64,000 nt of DNA, from the NCBI RefSeq assembly GCF_040643435.1, contig NZ_JBEYUH010000001.1, positions 124,001-188,000 on the forward strand. The letters are read 5' to 3'. This DNA is from Rhodococcus sp040643435. Lineage in GTDB: Bacteria > Actinomycetota > Actinomycetes > Mycobacteriales > Mycobacteriaceae. This document shows positions 16,495-23,519 of the stretch, piece after piece (positions within the stretch are counted from its first letter, which is position 1; each line of letters begins with the position of its first letter). Under the pieces are notes generated by a model, which was not told the DNA's origin, did not search any database, and saw only the letters and a program-made list of their open reading frames with translations. A program made the position numbers and the translations under genes.

Positions 16495-18321
16495 TCACTT
16501 CTCGAGCACCAGCCCCTCCAGTTGTCCTGTACTGCGCCAGTTTTCGAGGAGTTCGGTGAGTTCGTAGAATCCGCCCCAGAAGGGATCGCCGAGGAACGAG
16601 CGACCGTTCGGCTCCCCTTCGCTGTTGTAGTAACCGGGGGTGCATTCCGTCGTGAAGGTGCTGTTGTCCACCGAGTACATCCGGATCGTCCGGACCCAGT
16701 TCTCCTCGGCCTCGGCGGTGGGCTCGACCAGGGTGGCTCCACGAGCCTGCGCTTCCTTGATGATGTAGGCGATGTGGTCGGCCTGCTGTTCGAACATCAG
16801 GGTCGTCGATGCGGTGACACCCCCCTGCACGAAGCCGGTGGCGAAGTGGTTCGGGAATCCGTGCGCCATGATGCCGTGCAGAGTGCGGAATCCCTTACCC
16901 CAGTGGTCGTAGAGGGAGCTTCCTTCGCGGCCGGCGAACGGCGTGATATCGAACTGGCGCTCGAGCGCGGTGGTGATCTCGAATCCGCTGGCGAACACGA
17001 TGCAGTCGAACTCGTGCTCTACACCGTCGACGATGATGCCCCGCTCGGTAATGCGTTCGACGCCTTTGGTCGCCGAGACGTCGACCAGGGTGACGTTGGG
17101 GCGGTTGAAGGTCGGCAGGTATTCGTCGTTGAACACCGGGCGCTTGCACATGTTGCGGTAGTACGGCTTCAGTTTCTCTGCCGTCTCGGGATCTTCGACG
17201 ATCTCGTCCACCCGGCGACGGAGGCGTTCCATCGCCCGGTAATCCTCGATCTCCTTCAGTTCCATGAACTTCGCCGGATCCGCCAACGCTGCCCAGCCGT
17301 CGGTTTCGTTGAGCTTGGCGGCCATGTTGCGGGCGACCTCGGTCCATCCGTCACAGATGAGGTCGGGCTCGCCCGGGTTGTAGAAGGCGAAAGCGGCATT
17401 GTGGAAGTTTCGTTGCCGCGCCGCCCGCCAGCCCGGTTCGAGGCTTTCCACCCATTCGGGGTCCGTGGGGAAGTTGGCCCGTTCGAAGATGTAGGAGGGG
17501 GTCCGCTGAAAGACGGTCAGGTGTTTCGCGCCGCGCGCCAGGTGCGGGATCACCTGAACGCCGCTCGAGCCCGTGCCGATGATGGCGACCCTCTTGTCGG
17601 CGAGTTTGTCGAGCCCGCCGTGCAGGTCGCCACCGGTGTAGTCGTAATCCCAGCGGGCGGTGTGGAAGGTGTGCCCCTTGAAATCGGTGATGCCGGGAAT
17701 GCCCGGAAGTTTCGGGCGGTTGTAGGGCCCCTGCGCCATGACGACGAAGCGAGCGCGGATCTCGTCGCCCCGATTCGTGCGGATCTGCCAGCGGTTGATC
17801 TCCTCGTCCCATTCGAGAGAGCGGATCAATGTGTGGAAGATCGCGTTGTCGTACAAGCCGAAGTGCTTACCGATGCGCTGGGCGTGTTCGAAGCATTCGT
17901 CTCCCTTCGAGTACTTCTCCTTCGGCATGTAGCCGGTTTCCTCGAGGAGGGGGAGATAGCAGTATGCATCCGAATCGATCTGGATGCCGGGGTAGCGGTT
18001 CCAGTACCAGACGCCCCCGAAGTCACCGCCGAGTTCCACGATCCGAAAGTCGGTGACACCTGCCTGCTGGAGTCGATGTGCGGCGATGAGACCGCAGAAG
18101 CCACCGCCGAGGATCACCACTTCCATGTCGTCGTCGATCGGTTCCCGCGGTACTACCGGCATGTGCGGGTCGCCCTCGTAGAACTCCGAGAACTCGTGGT
18201 CGGCTTCGAGGTACTGTTTCTGGCCCTCGGGGCGGAGTCGCTTGTCGCGTTCCGCGAGGTACTTGTCTCTGAGAGTGGGGATGTCGACGTCGGGCGTCTG
18301 GGTGGGGGCACAGTTCTGCAT
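16495..18321 (-). CDS. Baeyer-Villiger-type flavin monooxygenase
   Basis: This is a 608-residue FAD/NADPH monooxygenase expected to convert a ketone to an ester or lactone. The BVMO fingerprint FxGxxxHxxxW is exact at residues 214-224 (FKGHTFHTARW, followed by D). The FAD motif GGGFCG is around residue 72 and the NADPH motif GTGSSG lies beyond the fingerprint. An N-terminal extension of about 65 residues precedes the flavin fold, as in several long BVMOs acting on bulky cyclic or steroid ketones. It sits between a Rieske oxygenase gene and an SDR gene, consistent with hydroxylation, oxidation to ketone, then oxygen insertion. Confidence 0.93.
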   Translation of the reverse strand: MQNCAPTQTPDVDIPTLRDKYLAERDKRLRPEGQKQYLEADHEFSEFYEGDPHMPVVPREPIDDDMEVVILGGGFCGLIAAHRLQQAGVTDFRIVELGGDFGGVWYWNRYPGIQIDSDAYCYLPLLEETGYMPKEKYSKGDECFEHAQRIGKHFGLYDNAIFHTLIRSLEWDEEINRWQIRTNRGDEIRARFVVMAQGPYNRPKLPGIPGITDFKGHTFHTARWDYDYTGGDLHGGLDKLADKRVAIIGTGSSGVQVIPHLARGAKHLTVFQRTPSYIFERANFPTDPEWVESLEPGWRAARQRNFHNAAFAFYNPGEPDLICDGWTEVARNMAAKLNETDGWAALADPAKFMELKEIEDYRAMERLRRRVDEIVEDPETAEKLKPYYRNMCKRPVFNDEYLPTFNRPNVTLVDVSATKGVERITERGIIVDGVEHEFDCIVFASGFEITTALERQFDITPFAGREGSSLYDHWGKGFRTLHGIMAHGFPNHFATGFVQGGVTASTTLMFEQQADHIAYIIKEAQARGATLVEPTAEAEENWVRTIRMYSVDNSTFTTECTPGYYNSEGEPNGRSFLGDPFWGGFYELTELLENWRSTGQLEGLVLEK

Positions 18322-18354
18322 GCGAAGGTCCTCGGCTAGGGGCGGGATTCGGGC

Positions 18355-19737
18355 TCACGCGAGGTCGCGCGGAGCGCCCGTACCCATGTAGGTGGCGAGA
18401 TTGTGGTGGAGATTGACGACGCTGCGTTCGCGGTACGGATTGGGCTTGGGCCCGGAGAATCCGCGGGTCTTCATACCCTTCTGCACGGCTGCCATGTTGT
18501 GGAAGTCCTGGGGCAGGACGGTGCGCCAGCCCGGGTCGTCCGCCGGCGTGTACTCCCACTCGGTCTCGGGTTCCTGTCCGGCGGGGAAGAGTTCGTAGAC
18601 AGCGGCTTCGAAGATGCACTTGTCGGGATCGTCCCCGTAGGGGCGGGCGCTGTAGCAGAGCATGTTGTTGAGGGCATGCCCGATCTGGAAGTTCGGGAAG
18701 ATCTGCCAGGCGGTGCCGCTCTGGGCGACCACCTCGGGCGGGACGGTCGGCCACACCACGCCGCGCGCTTCGTCGTCGCGGCGGGCCGAATCGAGCCAGT
18801 GGCGCAGCACCTGGTCGGGGGGCGTGCCTTCGGGCAGTTCGTCGATCAGCCGCTGTGCGGCGTCGACGAGTGTGCGGGTGGTGTTGGTGTTCGCGTTCTC
18901 CCACGTGAAGTTCTGCAACTGGATGGTGGCTTTGCGTGCGTCCGGACCGTTTCCGACCCGGAGCTTCGCCTGGTTCTCCTCCATGCCCTTCGGCGCGTCG
19001 TAACCGATGTTGCTGTGCTTGCCCTGTGCTCGCGACCACCCGAGAAAGTTGCCGAAGTTCATGAACTCCGGGTGGGTGTACGGCACGTGGTAGGTCTCCA
19101 TGAAGGCTTCGAGTGCGACCTTCCAGTTGCAGTCGAAGACCAGCCACTTCCGCCAGCGGTACCGCATGTTCTCGAGCTGGAAGTGGTCGAGCAGGGAAGC
19201 CGCCGGCTCCAGGTAGTCCCGTAGGGGTTCGGAATCCGGATCCATGTTGATCCAGATCCAGCCGCCCCAGGTGTCGACCTTGACGTCCACGAGGCGGGAC
19301 CGCTCGGCTGTCAGGCTGTCCTGCCAGTCGTCCCGTTCCGGCGCAAAGGTGTTGTTGCCGTCGAGGTCGTACCTCCAGCCATGGAATCCGCACACGAATT
19401 GCTTTGCGCACCCACGCGCTTCGCGCGCGCCGGCCGGGGTGTCGACGAGCCGGCGCCCGCGGTGCGAACAGACGTTGTGATACGCGCGGATCGTCTCGGG
19501 AGAGGTACGGACGACGATGATCGAGTCGTCGAGAATCTCGTAGGTCAGGAAATCCCCGACCTTGGCGAGTTCTTCGACGCGGCCGACCTGTTGCCAGACC
19601 TTCGCCCAGAGCTTGTCGCCCTCGGCGCGTGCGTATTCGCGAGAGGTGTAGGCCTCCACGCCGATCGTGAGCGGAGTCGAAAGTGGTTCGGGGGACGCGC
19701 TAGCAGTGTTTTCGATGTTGTCGACGGTGTCGGTCAT
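18355..19737 (-). CDS. Rieske non-heme iron oxygenase, catalytic (alpha) subunit
   Basis: This is a 460-residue ring-hydroxylating-type oxygenase. The [2Fe-2S] ligands are Cys90-x-His92 and Cys116-x2-His119; the 23-residue gap is longer than the usual 15-17 because of a small insertion. The mononuclear iron motif is in EAFMETYHVPYTHPEF, with two His, and an acidic ligand is expected in the C-terminal half. No ferredoxin, reductase or classical beta subunit is encoded nearby, so electrons must come from elsewhere. It is followed by the BVMO gene after 33 nt and preceded by an SDR gene. Confidence 0.9.
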   Translation of the reverse strand: MTDTVDNIENTASASPEPLSTPLTIGVEAYTSREYARAEGDKLWAKVWQQVGRVEELAKVGDFLTYEILDDSIIVVRTSPETIRAYHNVCSHRGRRLVDTPAGAREARGCAKQFVCGFHGWRYDLDGNNTFAPERDDWQDSLTAERSRLVDVKVDTWGGWIWINMDPDSEPLRDYLEPAASLLDHFQLENMRYRWRKWLVFDCNWKVALEAFMETYHVPYTHPEFMNFGNFLGWSRAQGKHSNIGYDAPKGMEENQAKLRVGNGPDARKATIQLQNFTWENANTNTTRTLVDAAQRLIDELPEGTPPDQVLRHWLDSARRDDEARGVVWPTVPPEVVAQSGTAWQIFPNFQIGHALNNMLCYSARPYGDDPDKCIFEAAVYELFPAGQEPETEWEYTPADDPGWRTVLPQDFHNMAAVQKGMKTRGFSGPKPNPYRERSVVNLHHNLATYMGTGAPRDLA

Positions 19738-19765
19738 GGAAACTCTCCTCTGAAACCGTGCTGTG

Positions 19766-20611
19766 TCAGCGAGTGATGGCGGCGCGGAAGGTCTCGTCCT
19801 TGAGGAACAGGGAGGTGTGGTCGGCGCCCATGTGGGTCCACTTGAGGTTCAGTCCGCCGTCCACGAGGATCGTCTGTCCCGTGATGTAGCTCGACAGGTC
19901 GGACAACAAGAAGAGGATCGCCCCTGCTTGCTCCTCGGGTGTGCCGCGGCGGCCCATGGCGATGGCGCGACGGTCACGCTCGAGGTCTTCGTCGACATAG
20001 GTACCGGACGCGGGGGTCGCGGTGACCCCGGGTGCAATGGCATTCACGCGGATGCTGTCTGTAGCGAGTTCGACGGCCATCGTGCGTGTCGCCGCAACGA
20101 GGGCAGCCTTGGCCGTGCCGTATCCGACGTGGAACGGTGCCGTGTTCATACCACTGATCGACGAGATGGAGACGATCGATCCGGGCAGTGACCGTGACTT
20201 CAGTTCGGCTGCCACCGCCTGGCTCATGAAGAACATCGTCTCGAGGTTCTGGGTGAACAGGGCTCGCCAATCCTCCCGCGTGACACGGGTTGCCGGCATC
20301 CACGTCGTAGGTGCGGCGCCGCCGGCGACGTTGACCAGTCCGTACAGTTCGCTGCCGGTATGGCGGGCTGCCTTCAGGGCTGCGGCGATCCCCTCATCGG
20401 TGGACGCATCGGCTGCGACCGGAATCACTGAAAGTCCCTCGGCCGCTAGGGGTTCGATGTGTTTACCGAGGTTCTCCTCGGAACGGCTCACCGCGACAAC
20501 CGTCGCACCGGCCTGGGCGATCATTCTGCTCACCGAGGTGCCGATGCCGCCGCCCGCGGCCCCGGACACGATGATCGTGCGCCCACCGAGATCGAGGAAG
20601 TTGTTGTTCAT
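19766..20611 (-). CDS. Short-chain dehydrogenase/reductase (SDR), classical
   Basis: This is a 281-residue SDR. The cofactor motif reads SGAAGGGIGTS, with one extra Gly relative to TGxxxGIG. NVAGG, Ser of ISSISG and YGTAK are intact. The C-terminal GQTILVDGG closes a normal fold and is followed by a 25-residue tail. ATG 20611 has GAGGTGA 8 nt upstream and is preferred over a GTG at 20632 that overlaps the upstream gene. It is the second gene of the long minus operon, 7 nt after the propeller gene, and may oxidise the alcohol made by the Rieske enzyme. Confidence 0.87.
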   Translation of the reverse strand: MNNNFLDLGGRTIIVSGAAGGGIGTSVSRMIAQAGATVVAVSRSEENLGKHIEPLAAEGLSVIPVAADASTDEGIAAALKAARHTGSELYGLVNVAGGAAPTTWMPATRVTREDWRALFTQNLETMFFMSQAVAAELKSRSLPGSIVSISSISGMNTAPFHVGYGTAKAALVAATRTMAVELATDSIRVNAIAPGVTATPASGTYVDEDLERDRRAIAMGRRGTPEEQAGAILFLLSDLSSYITGQTILVDGGLNLKWTHMGADHTSLFLKDETFRAAITR

Positions 20612-20618
20612 CGTGTGC

Positions 20619-22208
20619 TCACCTCTGTTCACGGATCGCGAGGATGCTGCCCTCGGCGTCGGCGGAGACGTACAGCGTTCCGTCGGGGCCGGCGGCGATT
20701 CCGGCGAACGGTCCCTGAGGGCCGGCGAACGGAACGATGCCCTTGAGGGGTTTGGGCGTCACGCCCTCGGGCGCGCCGACCGGCAGGTGCCGGGCGATGA
20801 TCTGCTGAGCCTTGGTCTCCAGGTCCACACTGATCAACTGCTTCGACCCGGCGTCGACGATGTAGAGCTTTCCGTCGCGAACGAGGATGCCCTGCGGTCG
20901 TTCGAGCCCGTCGACGAGCGTGTCGACGCCACCGCTCGTGACGGAGACGACGCGTCCCGCCCCGGCTTCGGAGACGAGAAGGCTTCCGTCCGCGGTGAAT
21001 GCCACGCCCGTCGGGTCCTGAAGTCCGGACGCGACCACTTCGGACTGTCCGGATCGAACGGTGTGCACCTTGCCGGTGCCGAGGTCGGCGACCGCCACGG
21101 TTCCGCTTCCGGAGACCGCCACGCCGTAGGCCTGGGAGAGTCCGCCGAACAGCGTCTCGCTCTCGGCAGTGGAGGGACGGTAACGGGAGACGTGAGTGTC
21201 GCCGGCGACGATGAATTCGCCGTCCCCGACGGCCGTCACGCCGCGGATGTACCCGGGCCAGCCGGGGTGGAAGAGCATTCCTGCGGTGTGCAGTTCGCCG
21301 TCCGAGCCGAGTGCGAGCAGGAAGGTTCCGTCTGCGACGAACAGCGTGCCGTCCGATCCCACCGTCAGGTCCAGCGGCCAGGTCAGGCCGTCGGCCAGGG
21401 CGGTCTTCGTCTCGCCGCCCCCGAGCACCTCGGTGATCTGCCCGGTGAAGCTCGACACGAACAGGCGGTCGCCGACGAAGGTGAGATTGTCCAGGCCCGA
21501 GCCGATGTCGGCGATCACGGTGCTCTCACCGTTGCGGGGGTTGATGCGCAGCACCTGCCCCGATGCGACCTGGGGCGAGATGATGAAGCCCTCGGCGTCG
21601 AACTTCAGCGCGACGGGCACGCCGAGGTCGCCGGCTACACGCTCGGGTTCACCACCGTCGGGATCGATACGCCAGATGTCGTTGGTGCCGAGCATCGGGT
21701 AGTACAGCTTGCCGTCCGGACCGACTTCGAGAGCATTGGGAAGCTGGAGCCCTTCCGCCAGGACTTTCGGTGCTCCGCCGTTGAGGTCGATCTCCATCAG
21801 GCGGCCGTCGGGGCGGCACTCGTCGACGAACAGCCGGCCCTGGTGGAACGTGATGCCGTTCGCACCGGGGAGGTCGTCGCGCAGCAAGCGAGTGGACCCG
21901 TCGGTGCCGCGCACGCTGACGCGGCCGTCGTAGTACTCGGTGATGTAGAGCTCGCCATCCGGGTGGAAGGCCAGGTCGTCGGGCGCGGTGATGGCGCTGC
22001 CCATGGCGCTGATCGTCTCGATGTCCCCGGTGGCGGGGTCGAAGGCGCTGATCTGGCTGCCGGCCACCTGGGCGACGTAGATACGTCCGTCTGCACCGGC
22101 GCGAATTCCGTTGGCGCCGAACAGTCTGCTGGGAGGGGTGATCCTCTCGAGACTCCACCCTTCCGCGAGGCTGGCCGGTGAACCTGTGTAGCGCGACCCT
22201 TGCGTCAA
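20619..22208 (-). CDS. SMP-30/gluconolactonase/NHL-like beta-propeller protein, likely lactonase
   Basis: This is a 529-residue protein built from about eleven repeats of about 40 residues, each with a (F/V/A)xxDGxLYVxD core, for example FHPDGELYITEYYDG, VGPDGKLYYP and TADGSLLVSE. That is enough for two six-bladed propellers. No signal peptide is visible. SMP-30-type propellers include calcium-dependent lactonases, so it may open the lactone formed by the BVMO. The TTG start at 22208 sits 9 nt after a near-perfect AGGAGG. Longer in-frame starts would run through the promoter region and are rejected. It is the first gene of the long minus-strand operon. Confidence 0.82.
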   Translation of the reverse strand: MTQGSRYTGSPASLAEGWSLERITPPSRLFGANGIRAGADGRIYVAQVAGSQISAFDPATGDIETISAMGSAITAPDDLAFHPDGELYITEYYDGRVSVRGTDGSTRLLRDDLPGANGITFHQGRLFVDECRPDGRLMEIDLNGGAPKVLAEGLQLPNALEVGPDGKLYYPMLGTNDIWRIDPDGGEPERVAGDLGVPVALKFDAEGFIISPQVASGQVLRINPRNGESTVIADIGSGLDNLTFVGDRLFVSSFTGQITEVLGGGETKTALADGLTWPLDLTVGSDGTLFVADGTFLLALGSDGELHTAGMLFHPGWPGYIRGVTAVGDGEFIVAGDTHVSRYRPSTAESETLFGGLSQAYGVAVSGSGTVAVADLGTGKVHTVRSGQSEVVASGLQDPTGVAFTADGSLLVSEAGAGRVVSVTSGGVDTLVDGLERPQGILVRDGKLYIVDAGSKQLISVDLETKAQQIIARHLPVGAPEGVTPKPLKGIVPFAGPQGPFAGIAAGPDGTLYVSADAEGSILAIREQR

Positions 22209-22227
22209 GGTGGGTCTCCTCCTGTTA

Positions 22228-22265
22228 GAGAACTTTGTTCTCGCTGAATCGAGAACATGGTTCTT
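22228..22265. promoter_or_regulatory. Two tandem inverted repeats GAGAAC-N3-GTTCTY
   Basis: The first repeat, GAGAAC-TTT-GTTCTC, is at 22228-22242. The second, GAGAAC-ATG-GTTCTT, is at 22251-22265. Their starts are 23 bp apart, about two helical turns. Between them a third arrangement, TGTTCTCG-N6-CGAGAACA (22236-22257), shares their half-sites. They lie immediately upstream of the Shine-Dalgarno of the first operon gene, a position suited to a repressor or a leader-binding factor. The regulator is unknown. The spacer is 3 nt, unlike the 2 nt of KstR sites. Confidence 0.6.
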
Positions 22266-22383
22266 CCGCTGTGGAGCGCGAGAGTGGCCCGTCGAGTCGG
22301 GCGTAGTGGGAAAACCGCGTAGAGAATAGTGACGCAAGCCACTCTCGGCTATGTTTTGCAGTTAACCACGAACGCGAGAGCGT

Positions 22384-22411
22384 TACAAGTATTATTATCC
22401 TTGTAAGGATA
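22384..22411. promoter_or_regulatory. Cluster operator copy 1 (28-bp motif)
   Basis: The right part is a near-perfect palindrome TATCCTTGTAAGGATA at 22396-22411, with arms TATCCTT/AAGGATA around GT. The left part has CAAGTATT at 22386-22393. The full 28 bp aligns without gaps to copies at 23476-23503, 32794-32821 and, in the right part, 42566-42593. This copy lies 173 bp upstream of the first gene of the long minus operon. It is probably a binding site for the GntR/FCD regulator encoded next door. Confidence 0.72.
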
Positions 22412-22430
22412 GGCGTGAGATGCGTGAGGT

Positions 22431-22455
22431 CTGATGAGAATCGAATTCTCATCAG
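22431..22455. repeat. 25-bp perfect inverted repeat with 3-nt centre
   Basis: The arms CTGATGAGAAT and ATTCTCATCAG are perfect complements around CGA. The repeat is itself flanked by the direct repeat TGAGGTC at 22424-22430 and 22456-22462. It could be a hairpin terminating read-through from the GntR gene or a dimeric protein-binding site in the operon control region. No T-tract follows it. Confidence 0.6.
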
Positions 22456-22502
22456 TGAGGTCGGAGTCGAGACGGGGGATCTCGGTGGATCCGGGGCGCT
22501 TG

Positions 22503-22559
22503 CGAAACCGAACGGCCGGGCACCGCGTCGAAACGCAGGGGCCCGGCCGTTCGGTTTCG
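22503..22559. terminator. GC-rich stem-loop downstream of the GntR gene
   Basis: A perfect 19-bp stem joins 22503-22521 with 22541-22559 around a 19-nt loop. It lies 37 nt beyond the GntR stop codon. It has no strong T-tract, which is common for actinobacterial terminators. It probably ends the regulator transcript before it enters the operon control region. Confidence 0.75.
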
Positions 22560-22596
22560 TGCCGGGTGGGATGTCCCGGCGGATGGCGAAGAGCGC

Positions 22597-23400
22597 TTAC
22601 ATTCGTGAACCCCGGCCGGAGCGAATGGAATTGCGGGCCAGTGCAGCCGATGCATTGACCACGCTGTCGCCGAAACGTTCGAGGACGAGGGTCTGGGTTG
22701 CGGCGAGGTGGATACGAGCGAGTCTTTCGGCCTCGTCGGCACGACCGGCGGCGATTTCCGTGAGGATCCGCTGGTGGGCTCTGACGGCTTCGTGGGCGTC
22801 CGCTTCGGCGGGATACTCGCCGCGCCGGGTCAAGGCCTCTGCCCATGCCTCCTCCTGGGCGGACCACAGGGCGACGTAACTGCTCACGGCATAGCGGATC
22901 GTGACGTTCGGCGTGAAGGAGACGACGAGATCGTGGAATTCGCGGGCGGTCTGGGTGAATGCGACGCCGTCGCCGACGACGCGCTCGGAACCCTCGATGG
23001 CGGCCTCGAGGACTGGGACGACCACCTCGAGGCGATCCTCACGCCGCGCACACTCGGCGGCGCACATCGGTTCGAGCATCTGCAGGCCGGCCGCGAGGTC
23101 GCGCAGGGTGACGCGAGCGCCCTGGAGTGAGAGGCCGAGGTGGTAGGCGGCCGAGAACTCGTCGGGCCGATGCACTTCGGCCCCGCCGACGTTGCCTCGG
23201 CGCACCGTGACGAGCCCTTCGGTTTCCAGAATGCGAAGTGCTTCCCGGATCGAGGGATAGCTGACACCGAAATCCTTGACCAACTGGTCTTGAGTCGGCA
23301 AGCGGTAGTTGTCGTCGGACAGGATGTGATCGCGCAATTCGGCGGCAACGGTCTCGGCGATGCGGCGTTGGGGTACTCGGCCGCGCCGCGGGCTCGTCAC
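22597..23400 (-). CDS. GntR-family (FadR/FCD type) transcriptional regulator
   Basis: This is a 267-residue regulator. The N-terminal winged helix (residues about 10-80) has the GntR pattern LPTQDQLVKDFGVSYPSIREALRILETEGLV. The all-helical FCD ligand-binding domain fills the rest, with the metal-ligand Asp/His pattern partly visible (FHDLVV, HEAVRAHQ). FCD regulators usually respond to carboxylic acids or acyl-CoAs. It sits between the two main catabolic operons and is transcribed away from the dehydrogenase operon. The GTG start at 23400 follows GGAAGG. A promoter TTGGTA-N17-TAGACT is seen upstream. It is the best candidate for the protein that binds the repeated 28-bp motif. Confidence 0.9.
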   Translation of the reverse strand: MTSPRRGRVPQRRIAETVAAELRDHILSDDNYRLPTQDQLVKDFGVSYPSIREALRILETEGLVTVRRGNVGGAEVHRPDEFSAAYHLGLSLQGARVTLRDLAAGLQMLEPMCAAECARREDRLEVVVPVLEAAIEGSERVVGDGVAFTQTAREFHDLVVSFTPNVTIRYAVSSYVALWSAQEEAWAEALTRRGEYPAEADAHEAVRAHQRILTEIAAGRADEAERLARIHLAATQTLVLERFGDSVVNASAALARNSIRSGRGSRM

Positions 23401-23427
23401 GAAAAACGCCTTCCATGCATGGGCGTC

Positions 23428-23456
23428 AGTCTAGCGACAGCAGTCTTTTCTACCAA
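23428..23456 (-). promoter_or_regulatory. Predicted promoter of the GntR gene
   Basis: On the minus strand TTGGTA (23451-23456) and TAGACT (23428-23433) are separated by 17 nt. Initiation would fall near 23421, about 20 nt ahead of the GTG start. A CAAGTATT half-site matching the left part of the 28-bp operator lies at 23454-23461 and overlaps the -35. This suggests autoregulation. Confidence 0.5.
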
Positions 23457-23475
23457 GTATTACGAGGTTAATTCT

Positions 23476-23513
23476 CGCAAGCATTGCTATCCTTGTTAGG
23501 ATTGTCGTAATGT
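23476..23513 (+). promoter_or_regulatory. Promoter of the dehydrogenase operon with operator copy 2
   Basis: The 28-bp motif copy is at 23476-23503, with core ATCCTTGTTAGGAT. A -35 TTGCTA (23484-23489) and a -10 TAATGT (23508-23513) are 18 nt apart and bracket the core. Initiation is predicted at about 23520, the A of the ATG of the first dehydrogenase gene. There is no Shine-Dalgarno, so the transcript is likely leaderless. A protein on the core would block RNA polymerase. Confidence 0.65.
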
Positions 23514-23519
23514 CCGGAC

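Larger units (their letters stand above)
22209..22596. other. 388-bp intergenic control region of the left catabolic operon
   Basis: No gene is seen here. In order towards the operon start it holds a GC-rich stem-loop (22503-22559), a 25-bp AT-containing inverted repeat (22431-22455), a copy of the cluster-wide 28-bp motif (22384-22411) and two tandem GAGAAC-N3-GTTCTY palindromes (22228-22265) just ahead of the Shine-Dalgarno of the propeller gene. This is the densest set of candidate regulatory sites in the window. A minus-strand promoter is expected between the 28-bp motif and the start, but no single -35/-10 pair stands out. Confidence 0.7.

Noticed and set aside
18355..22208. Cholesterol ring-degradation cluster
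   Set aside because: The typical kstD, hsaABCD, kshAB and mce4 genes are absent, and the Rieske and BVMO genes do not make the sterol pathway.
22228..22265. LexA- or KstR-type operator in the GAGAAC/GTTCTC repeats
   Set aside because: LexA boxes of actinobacteria and KstR sites have other spacers (4 and 2 nt between the half-sites). The 3-nt centre fits neither, so no regulator was named.
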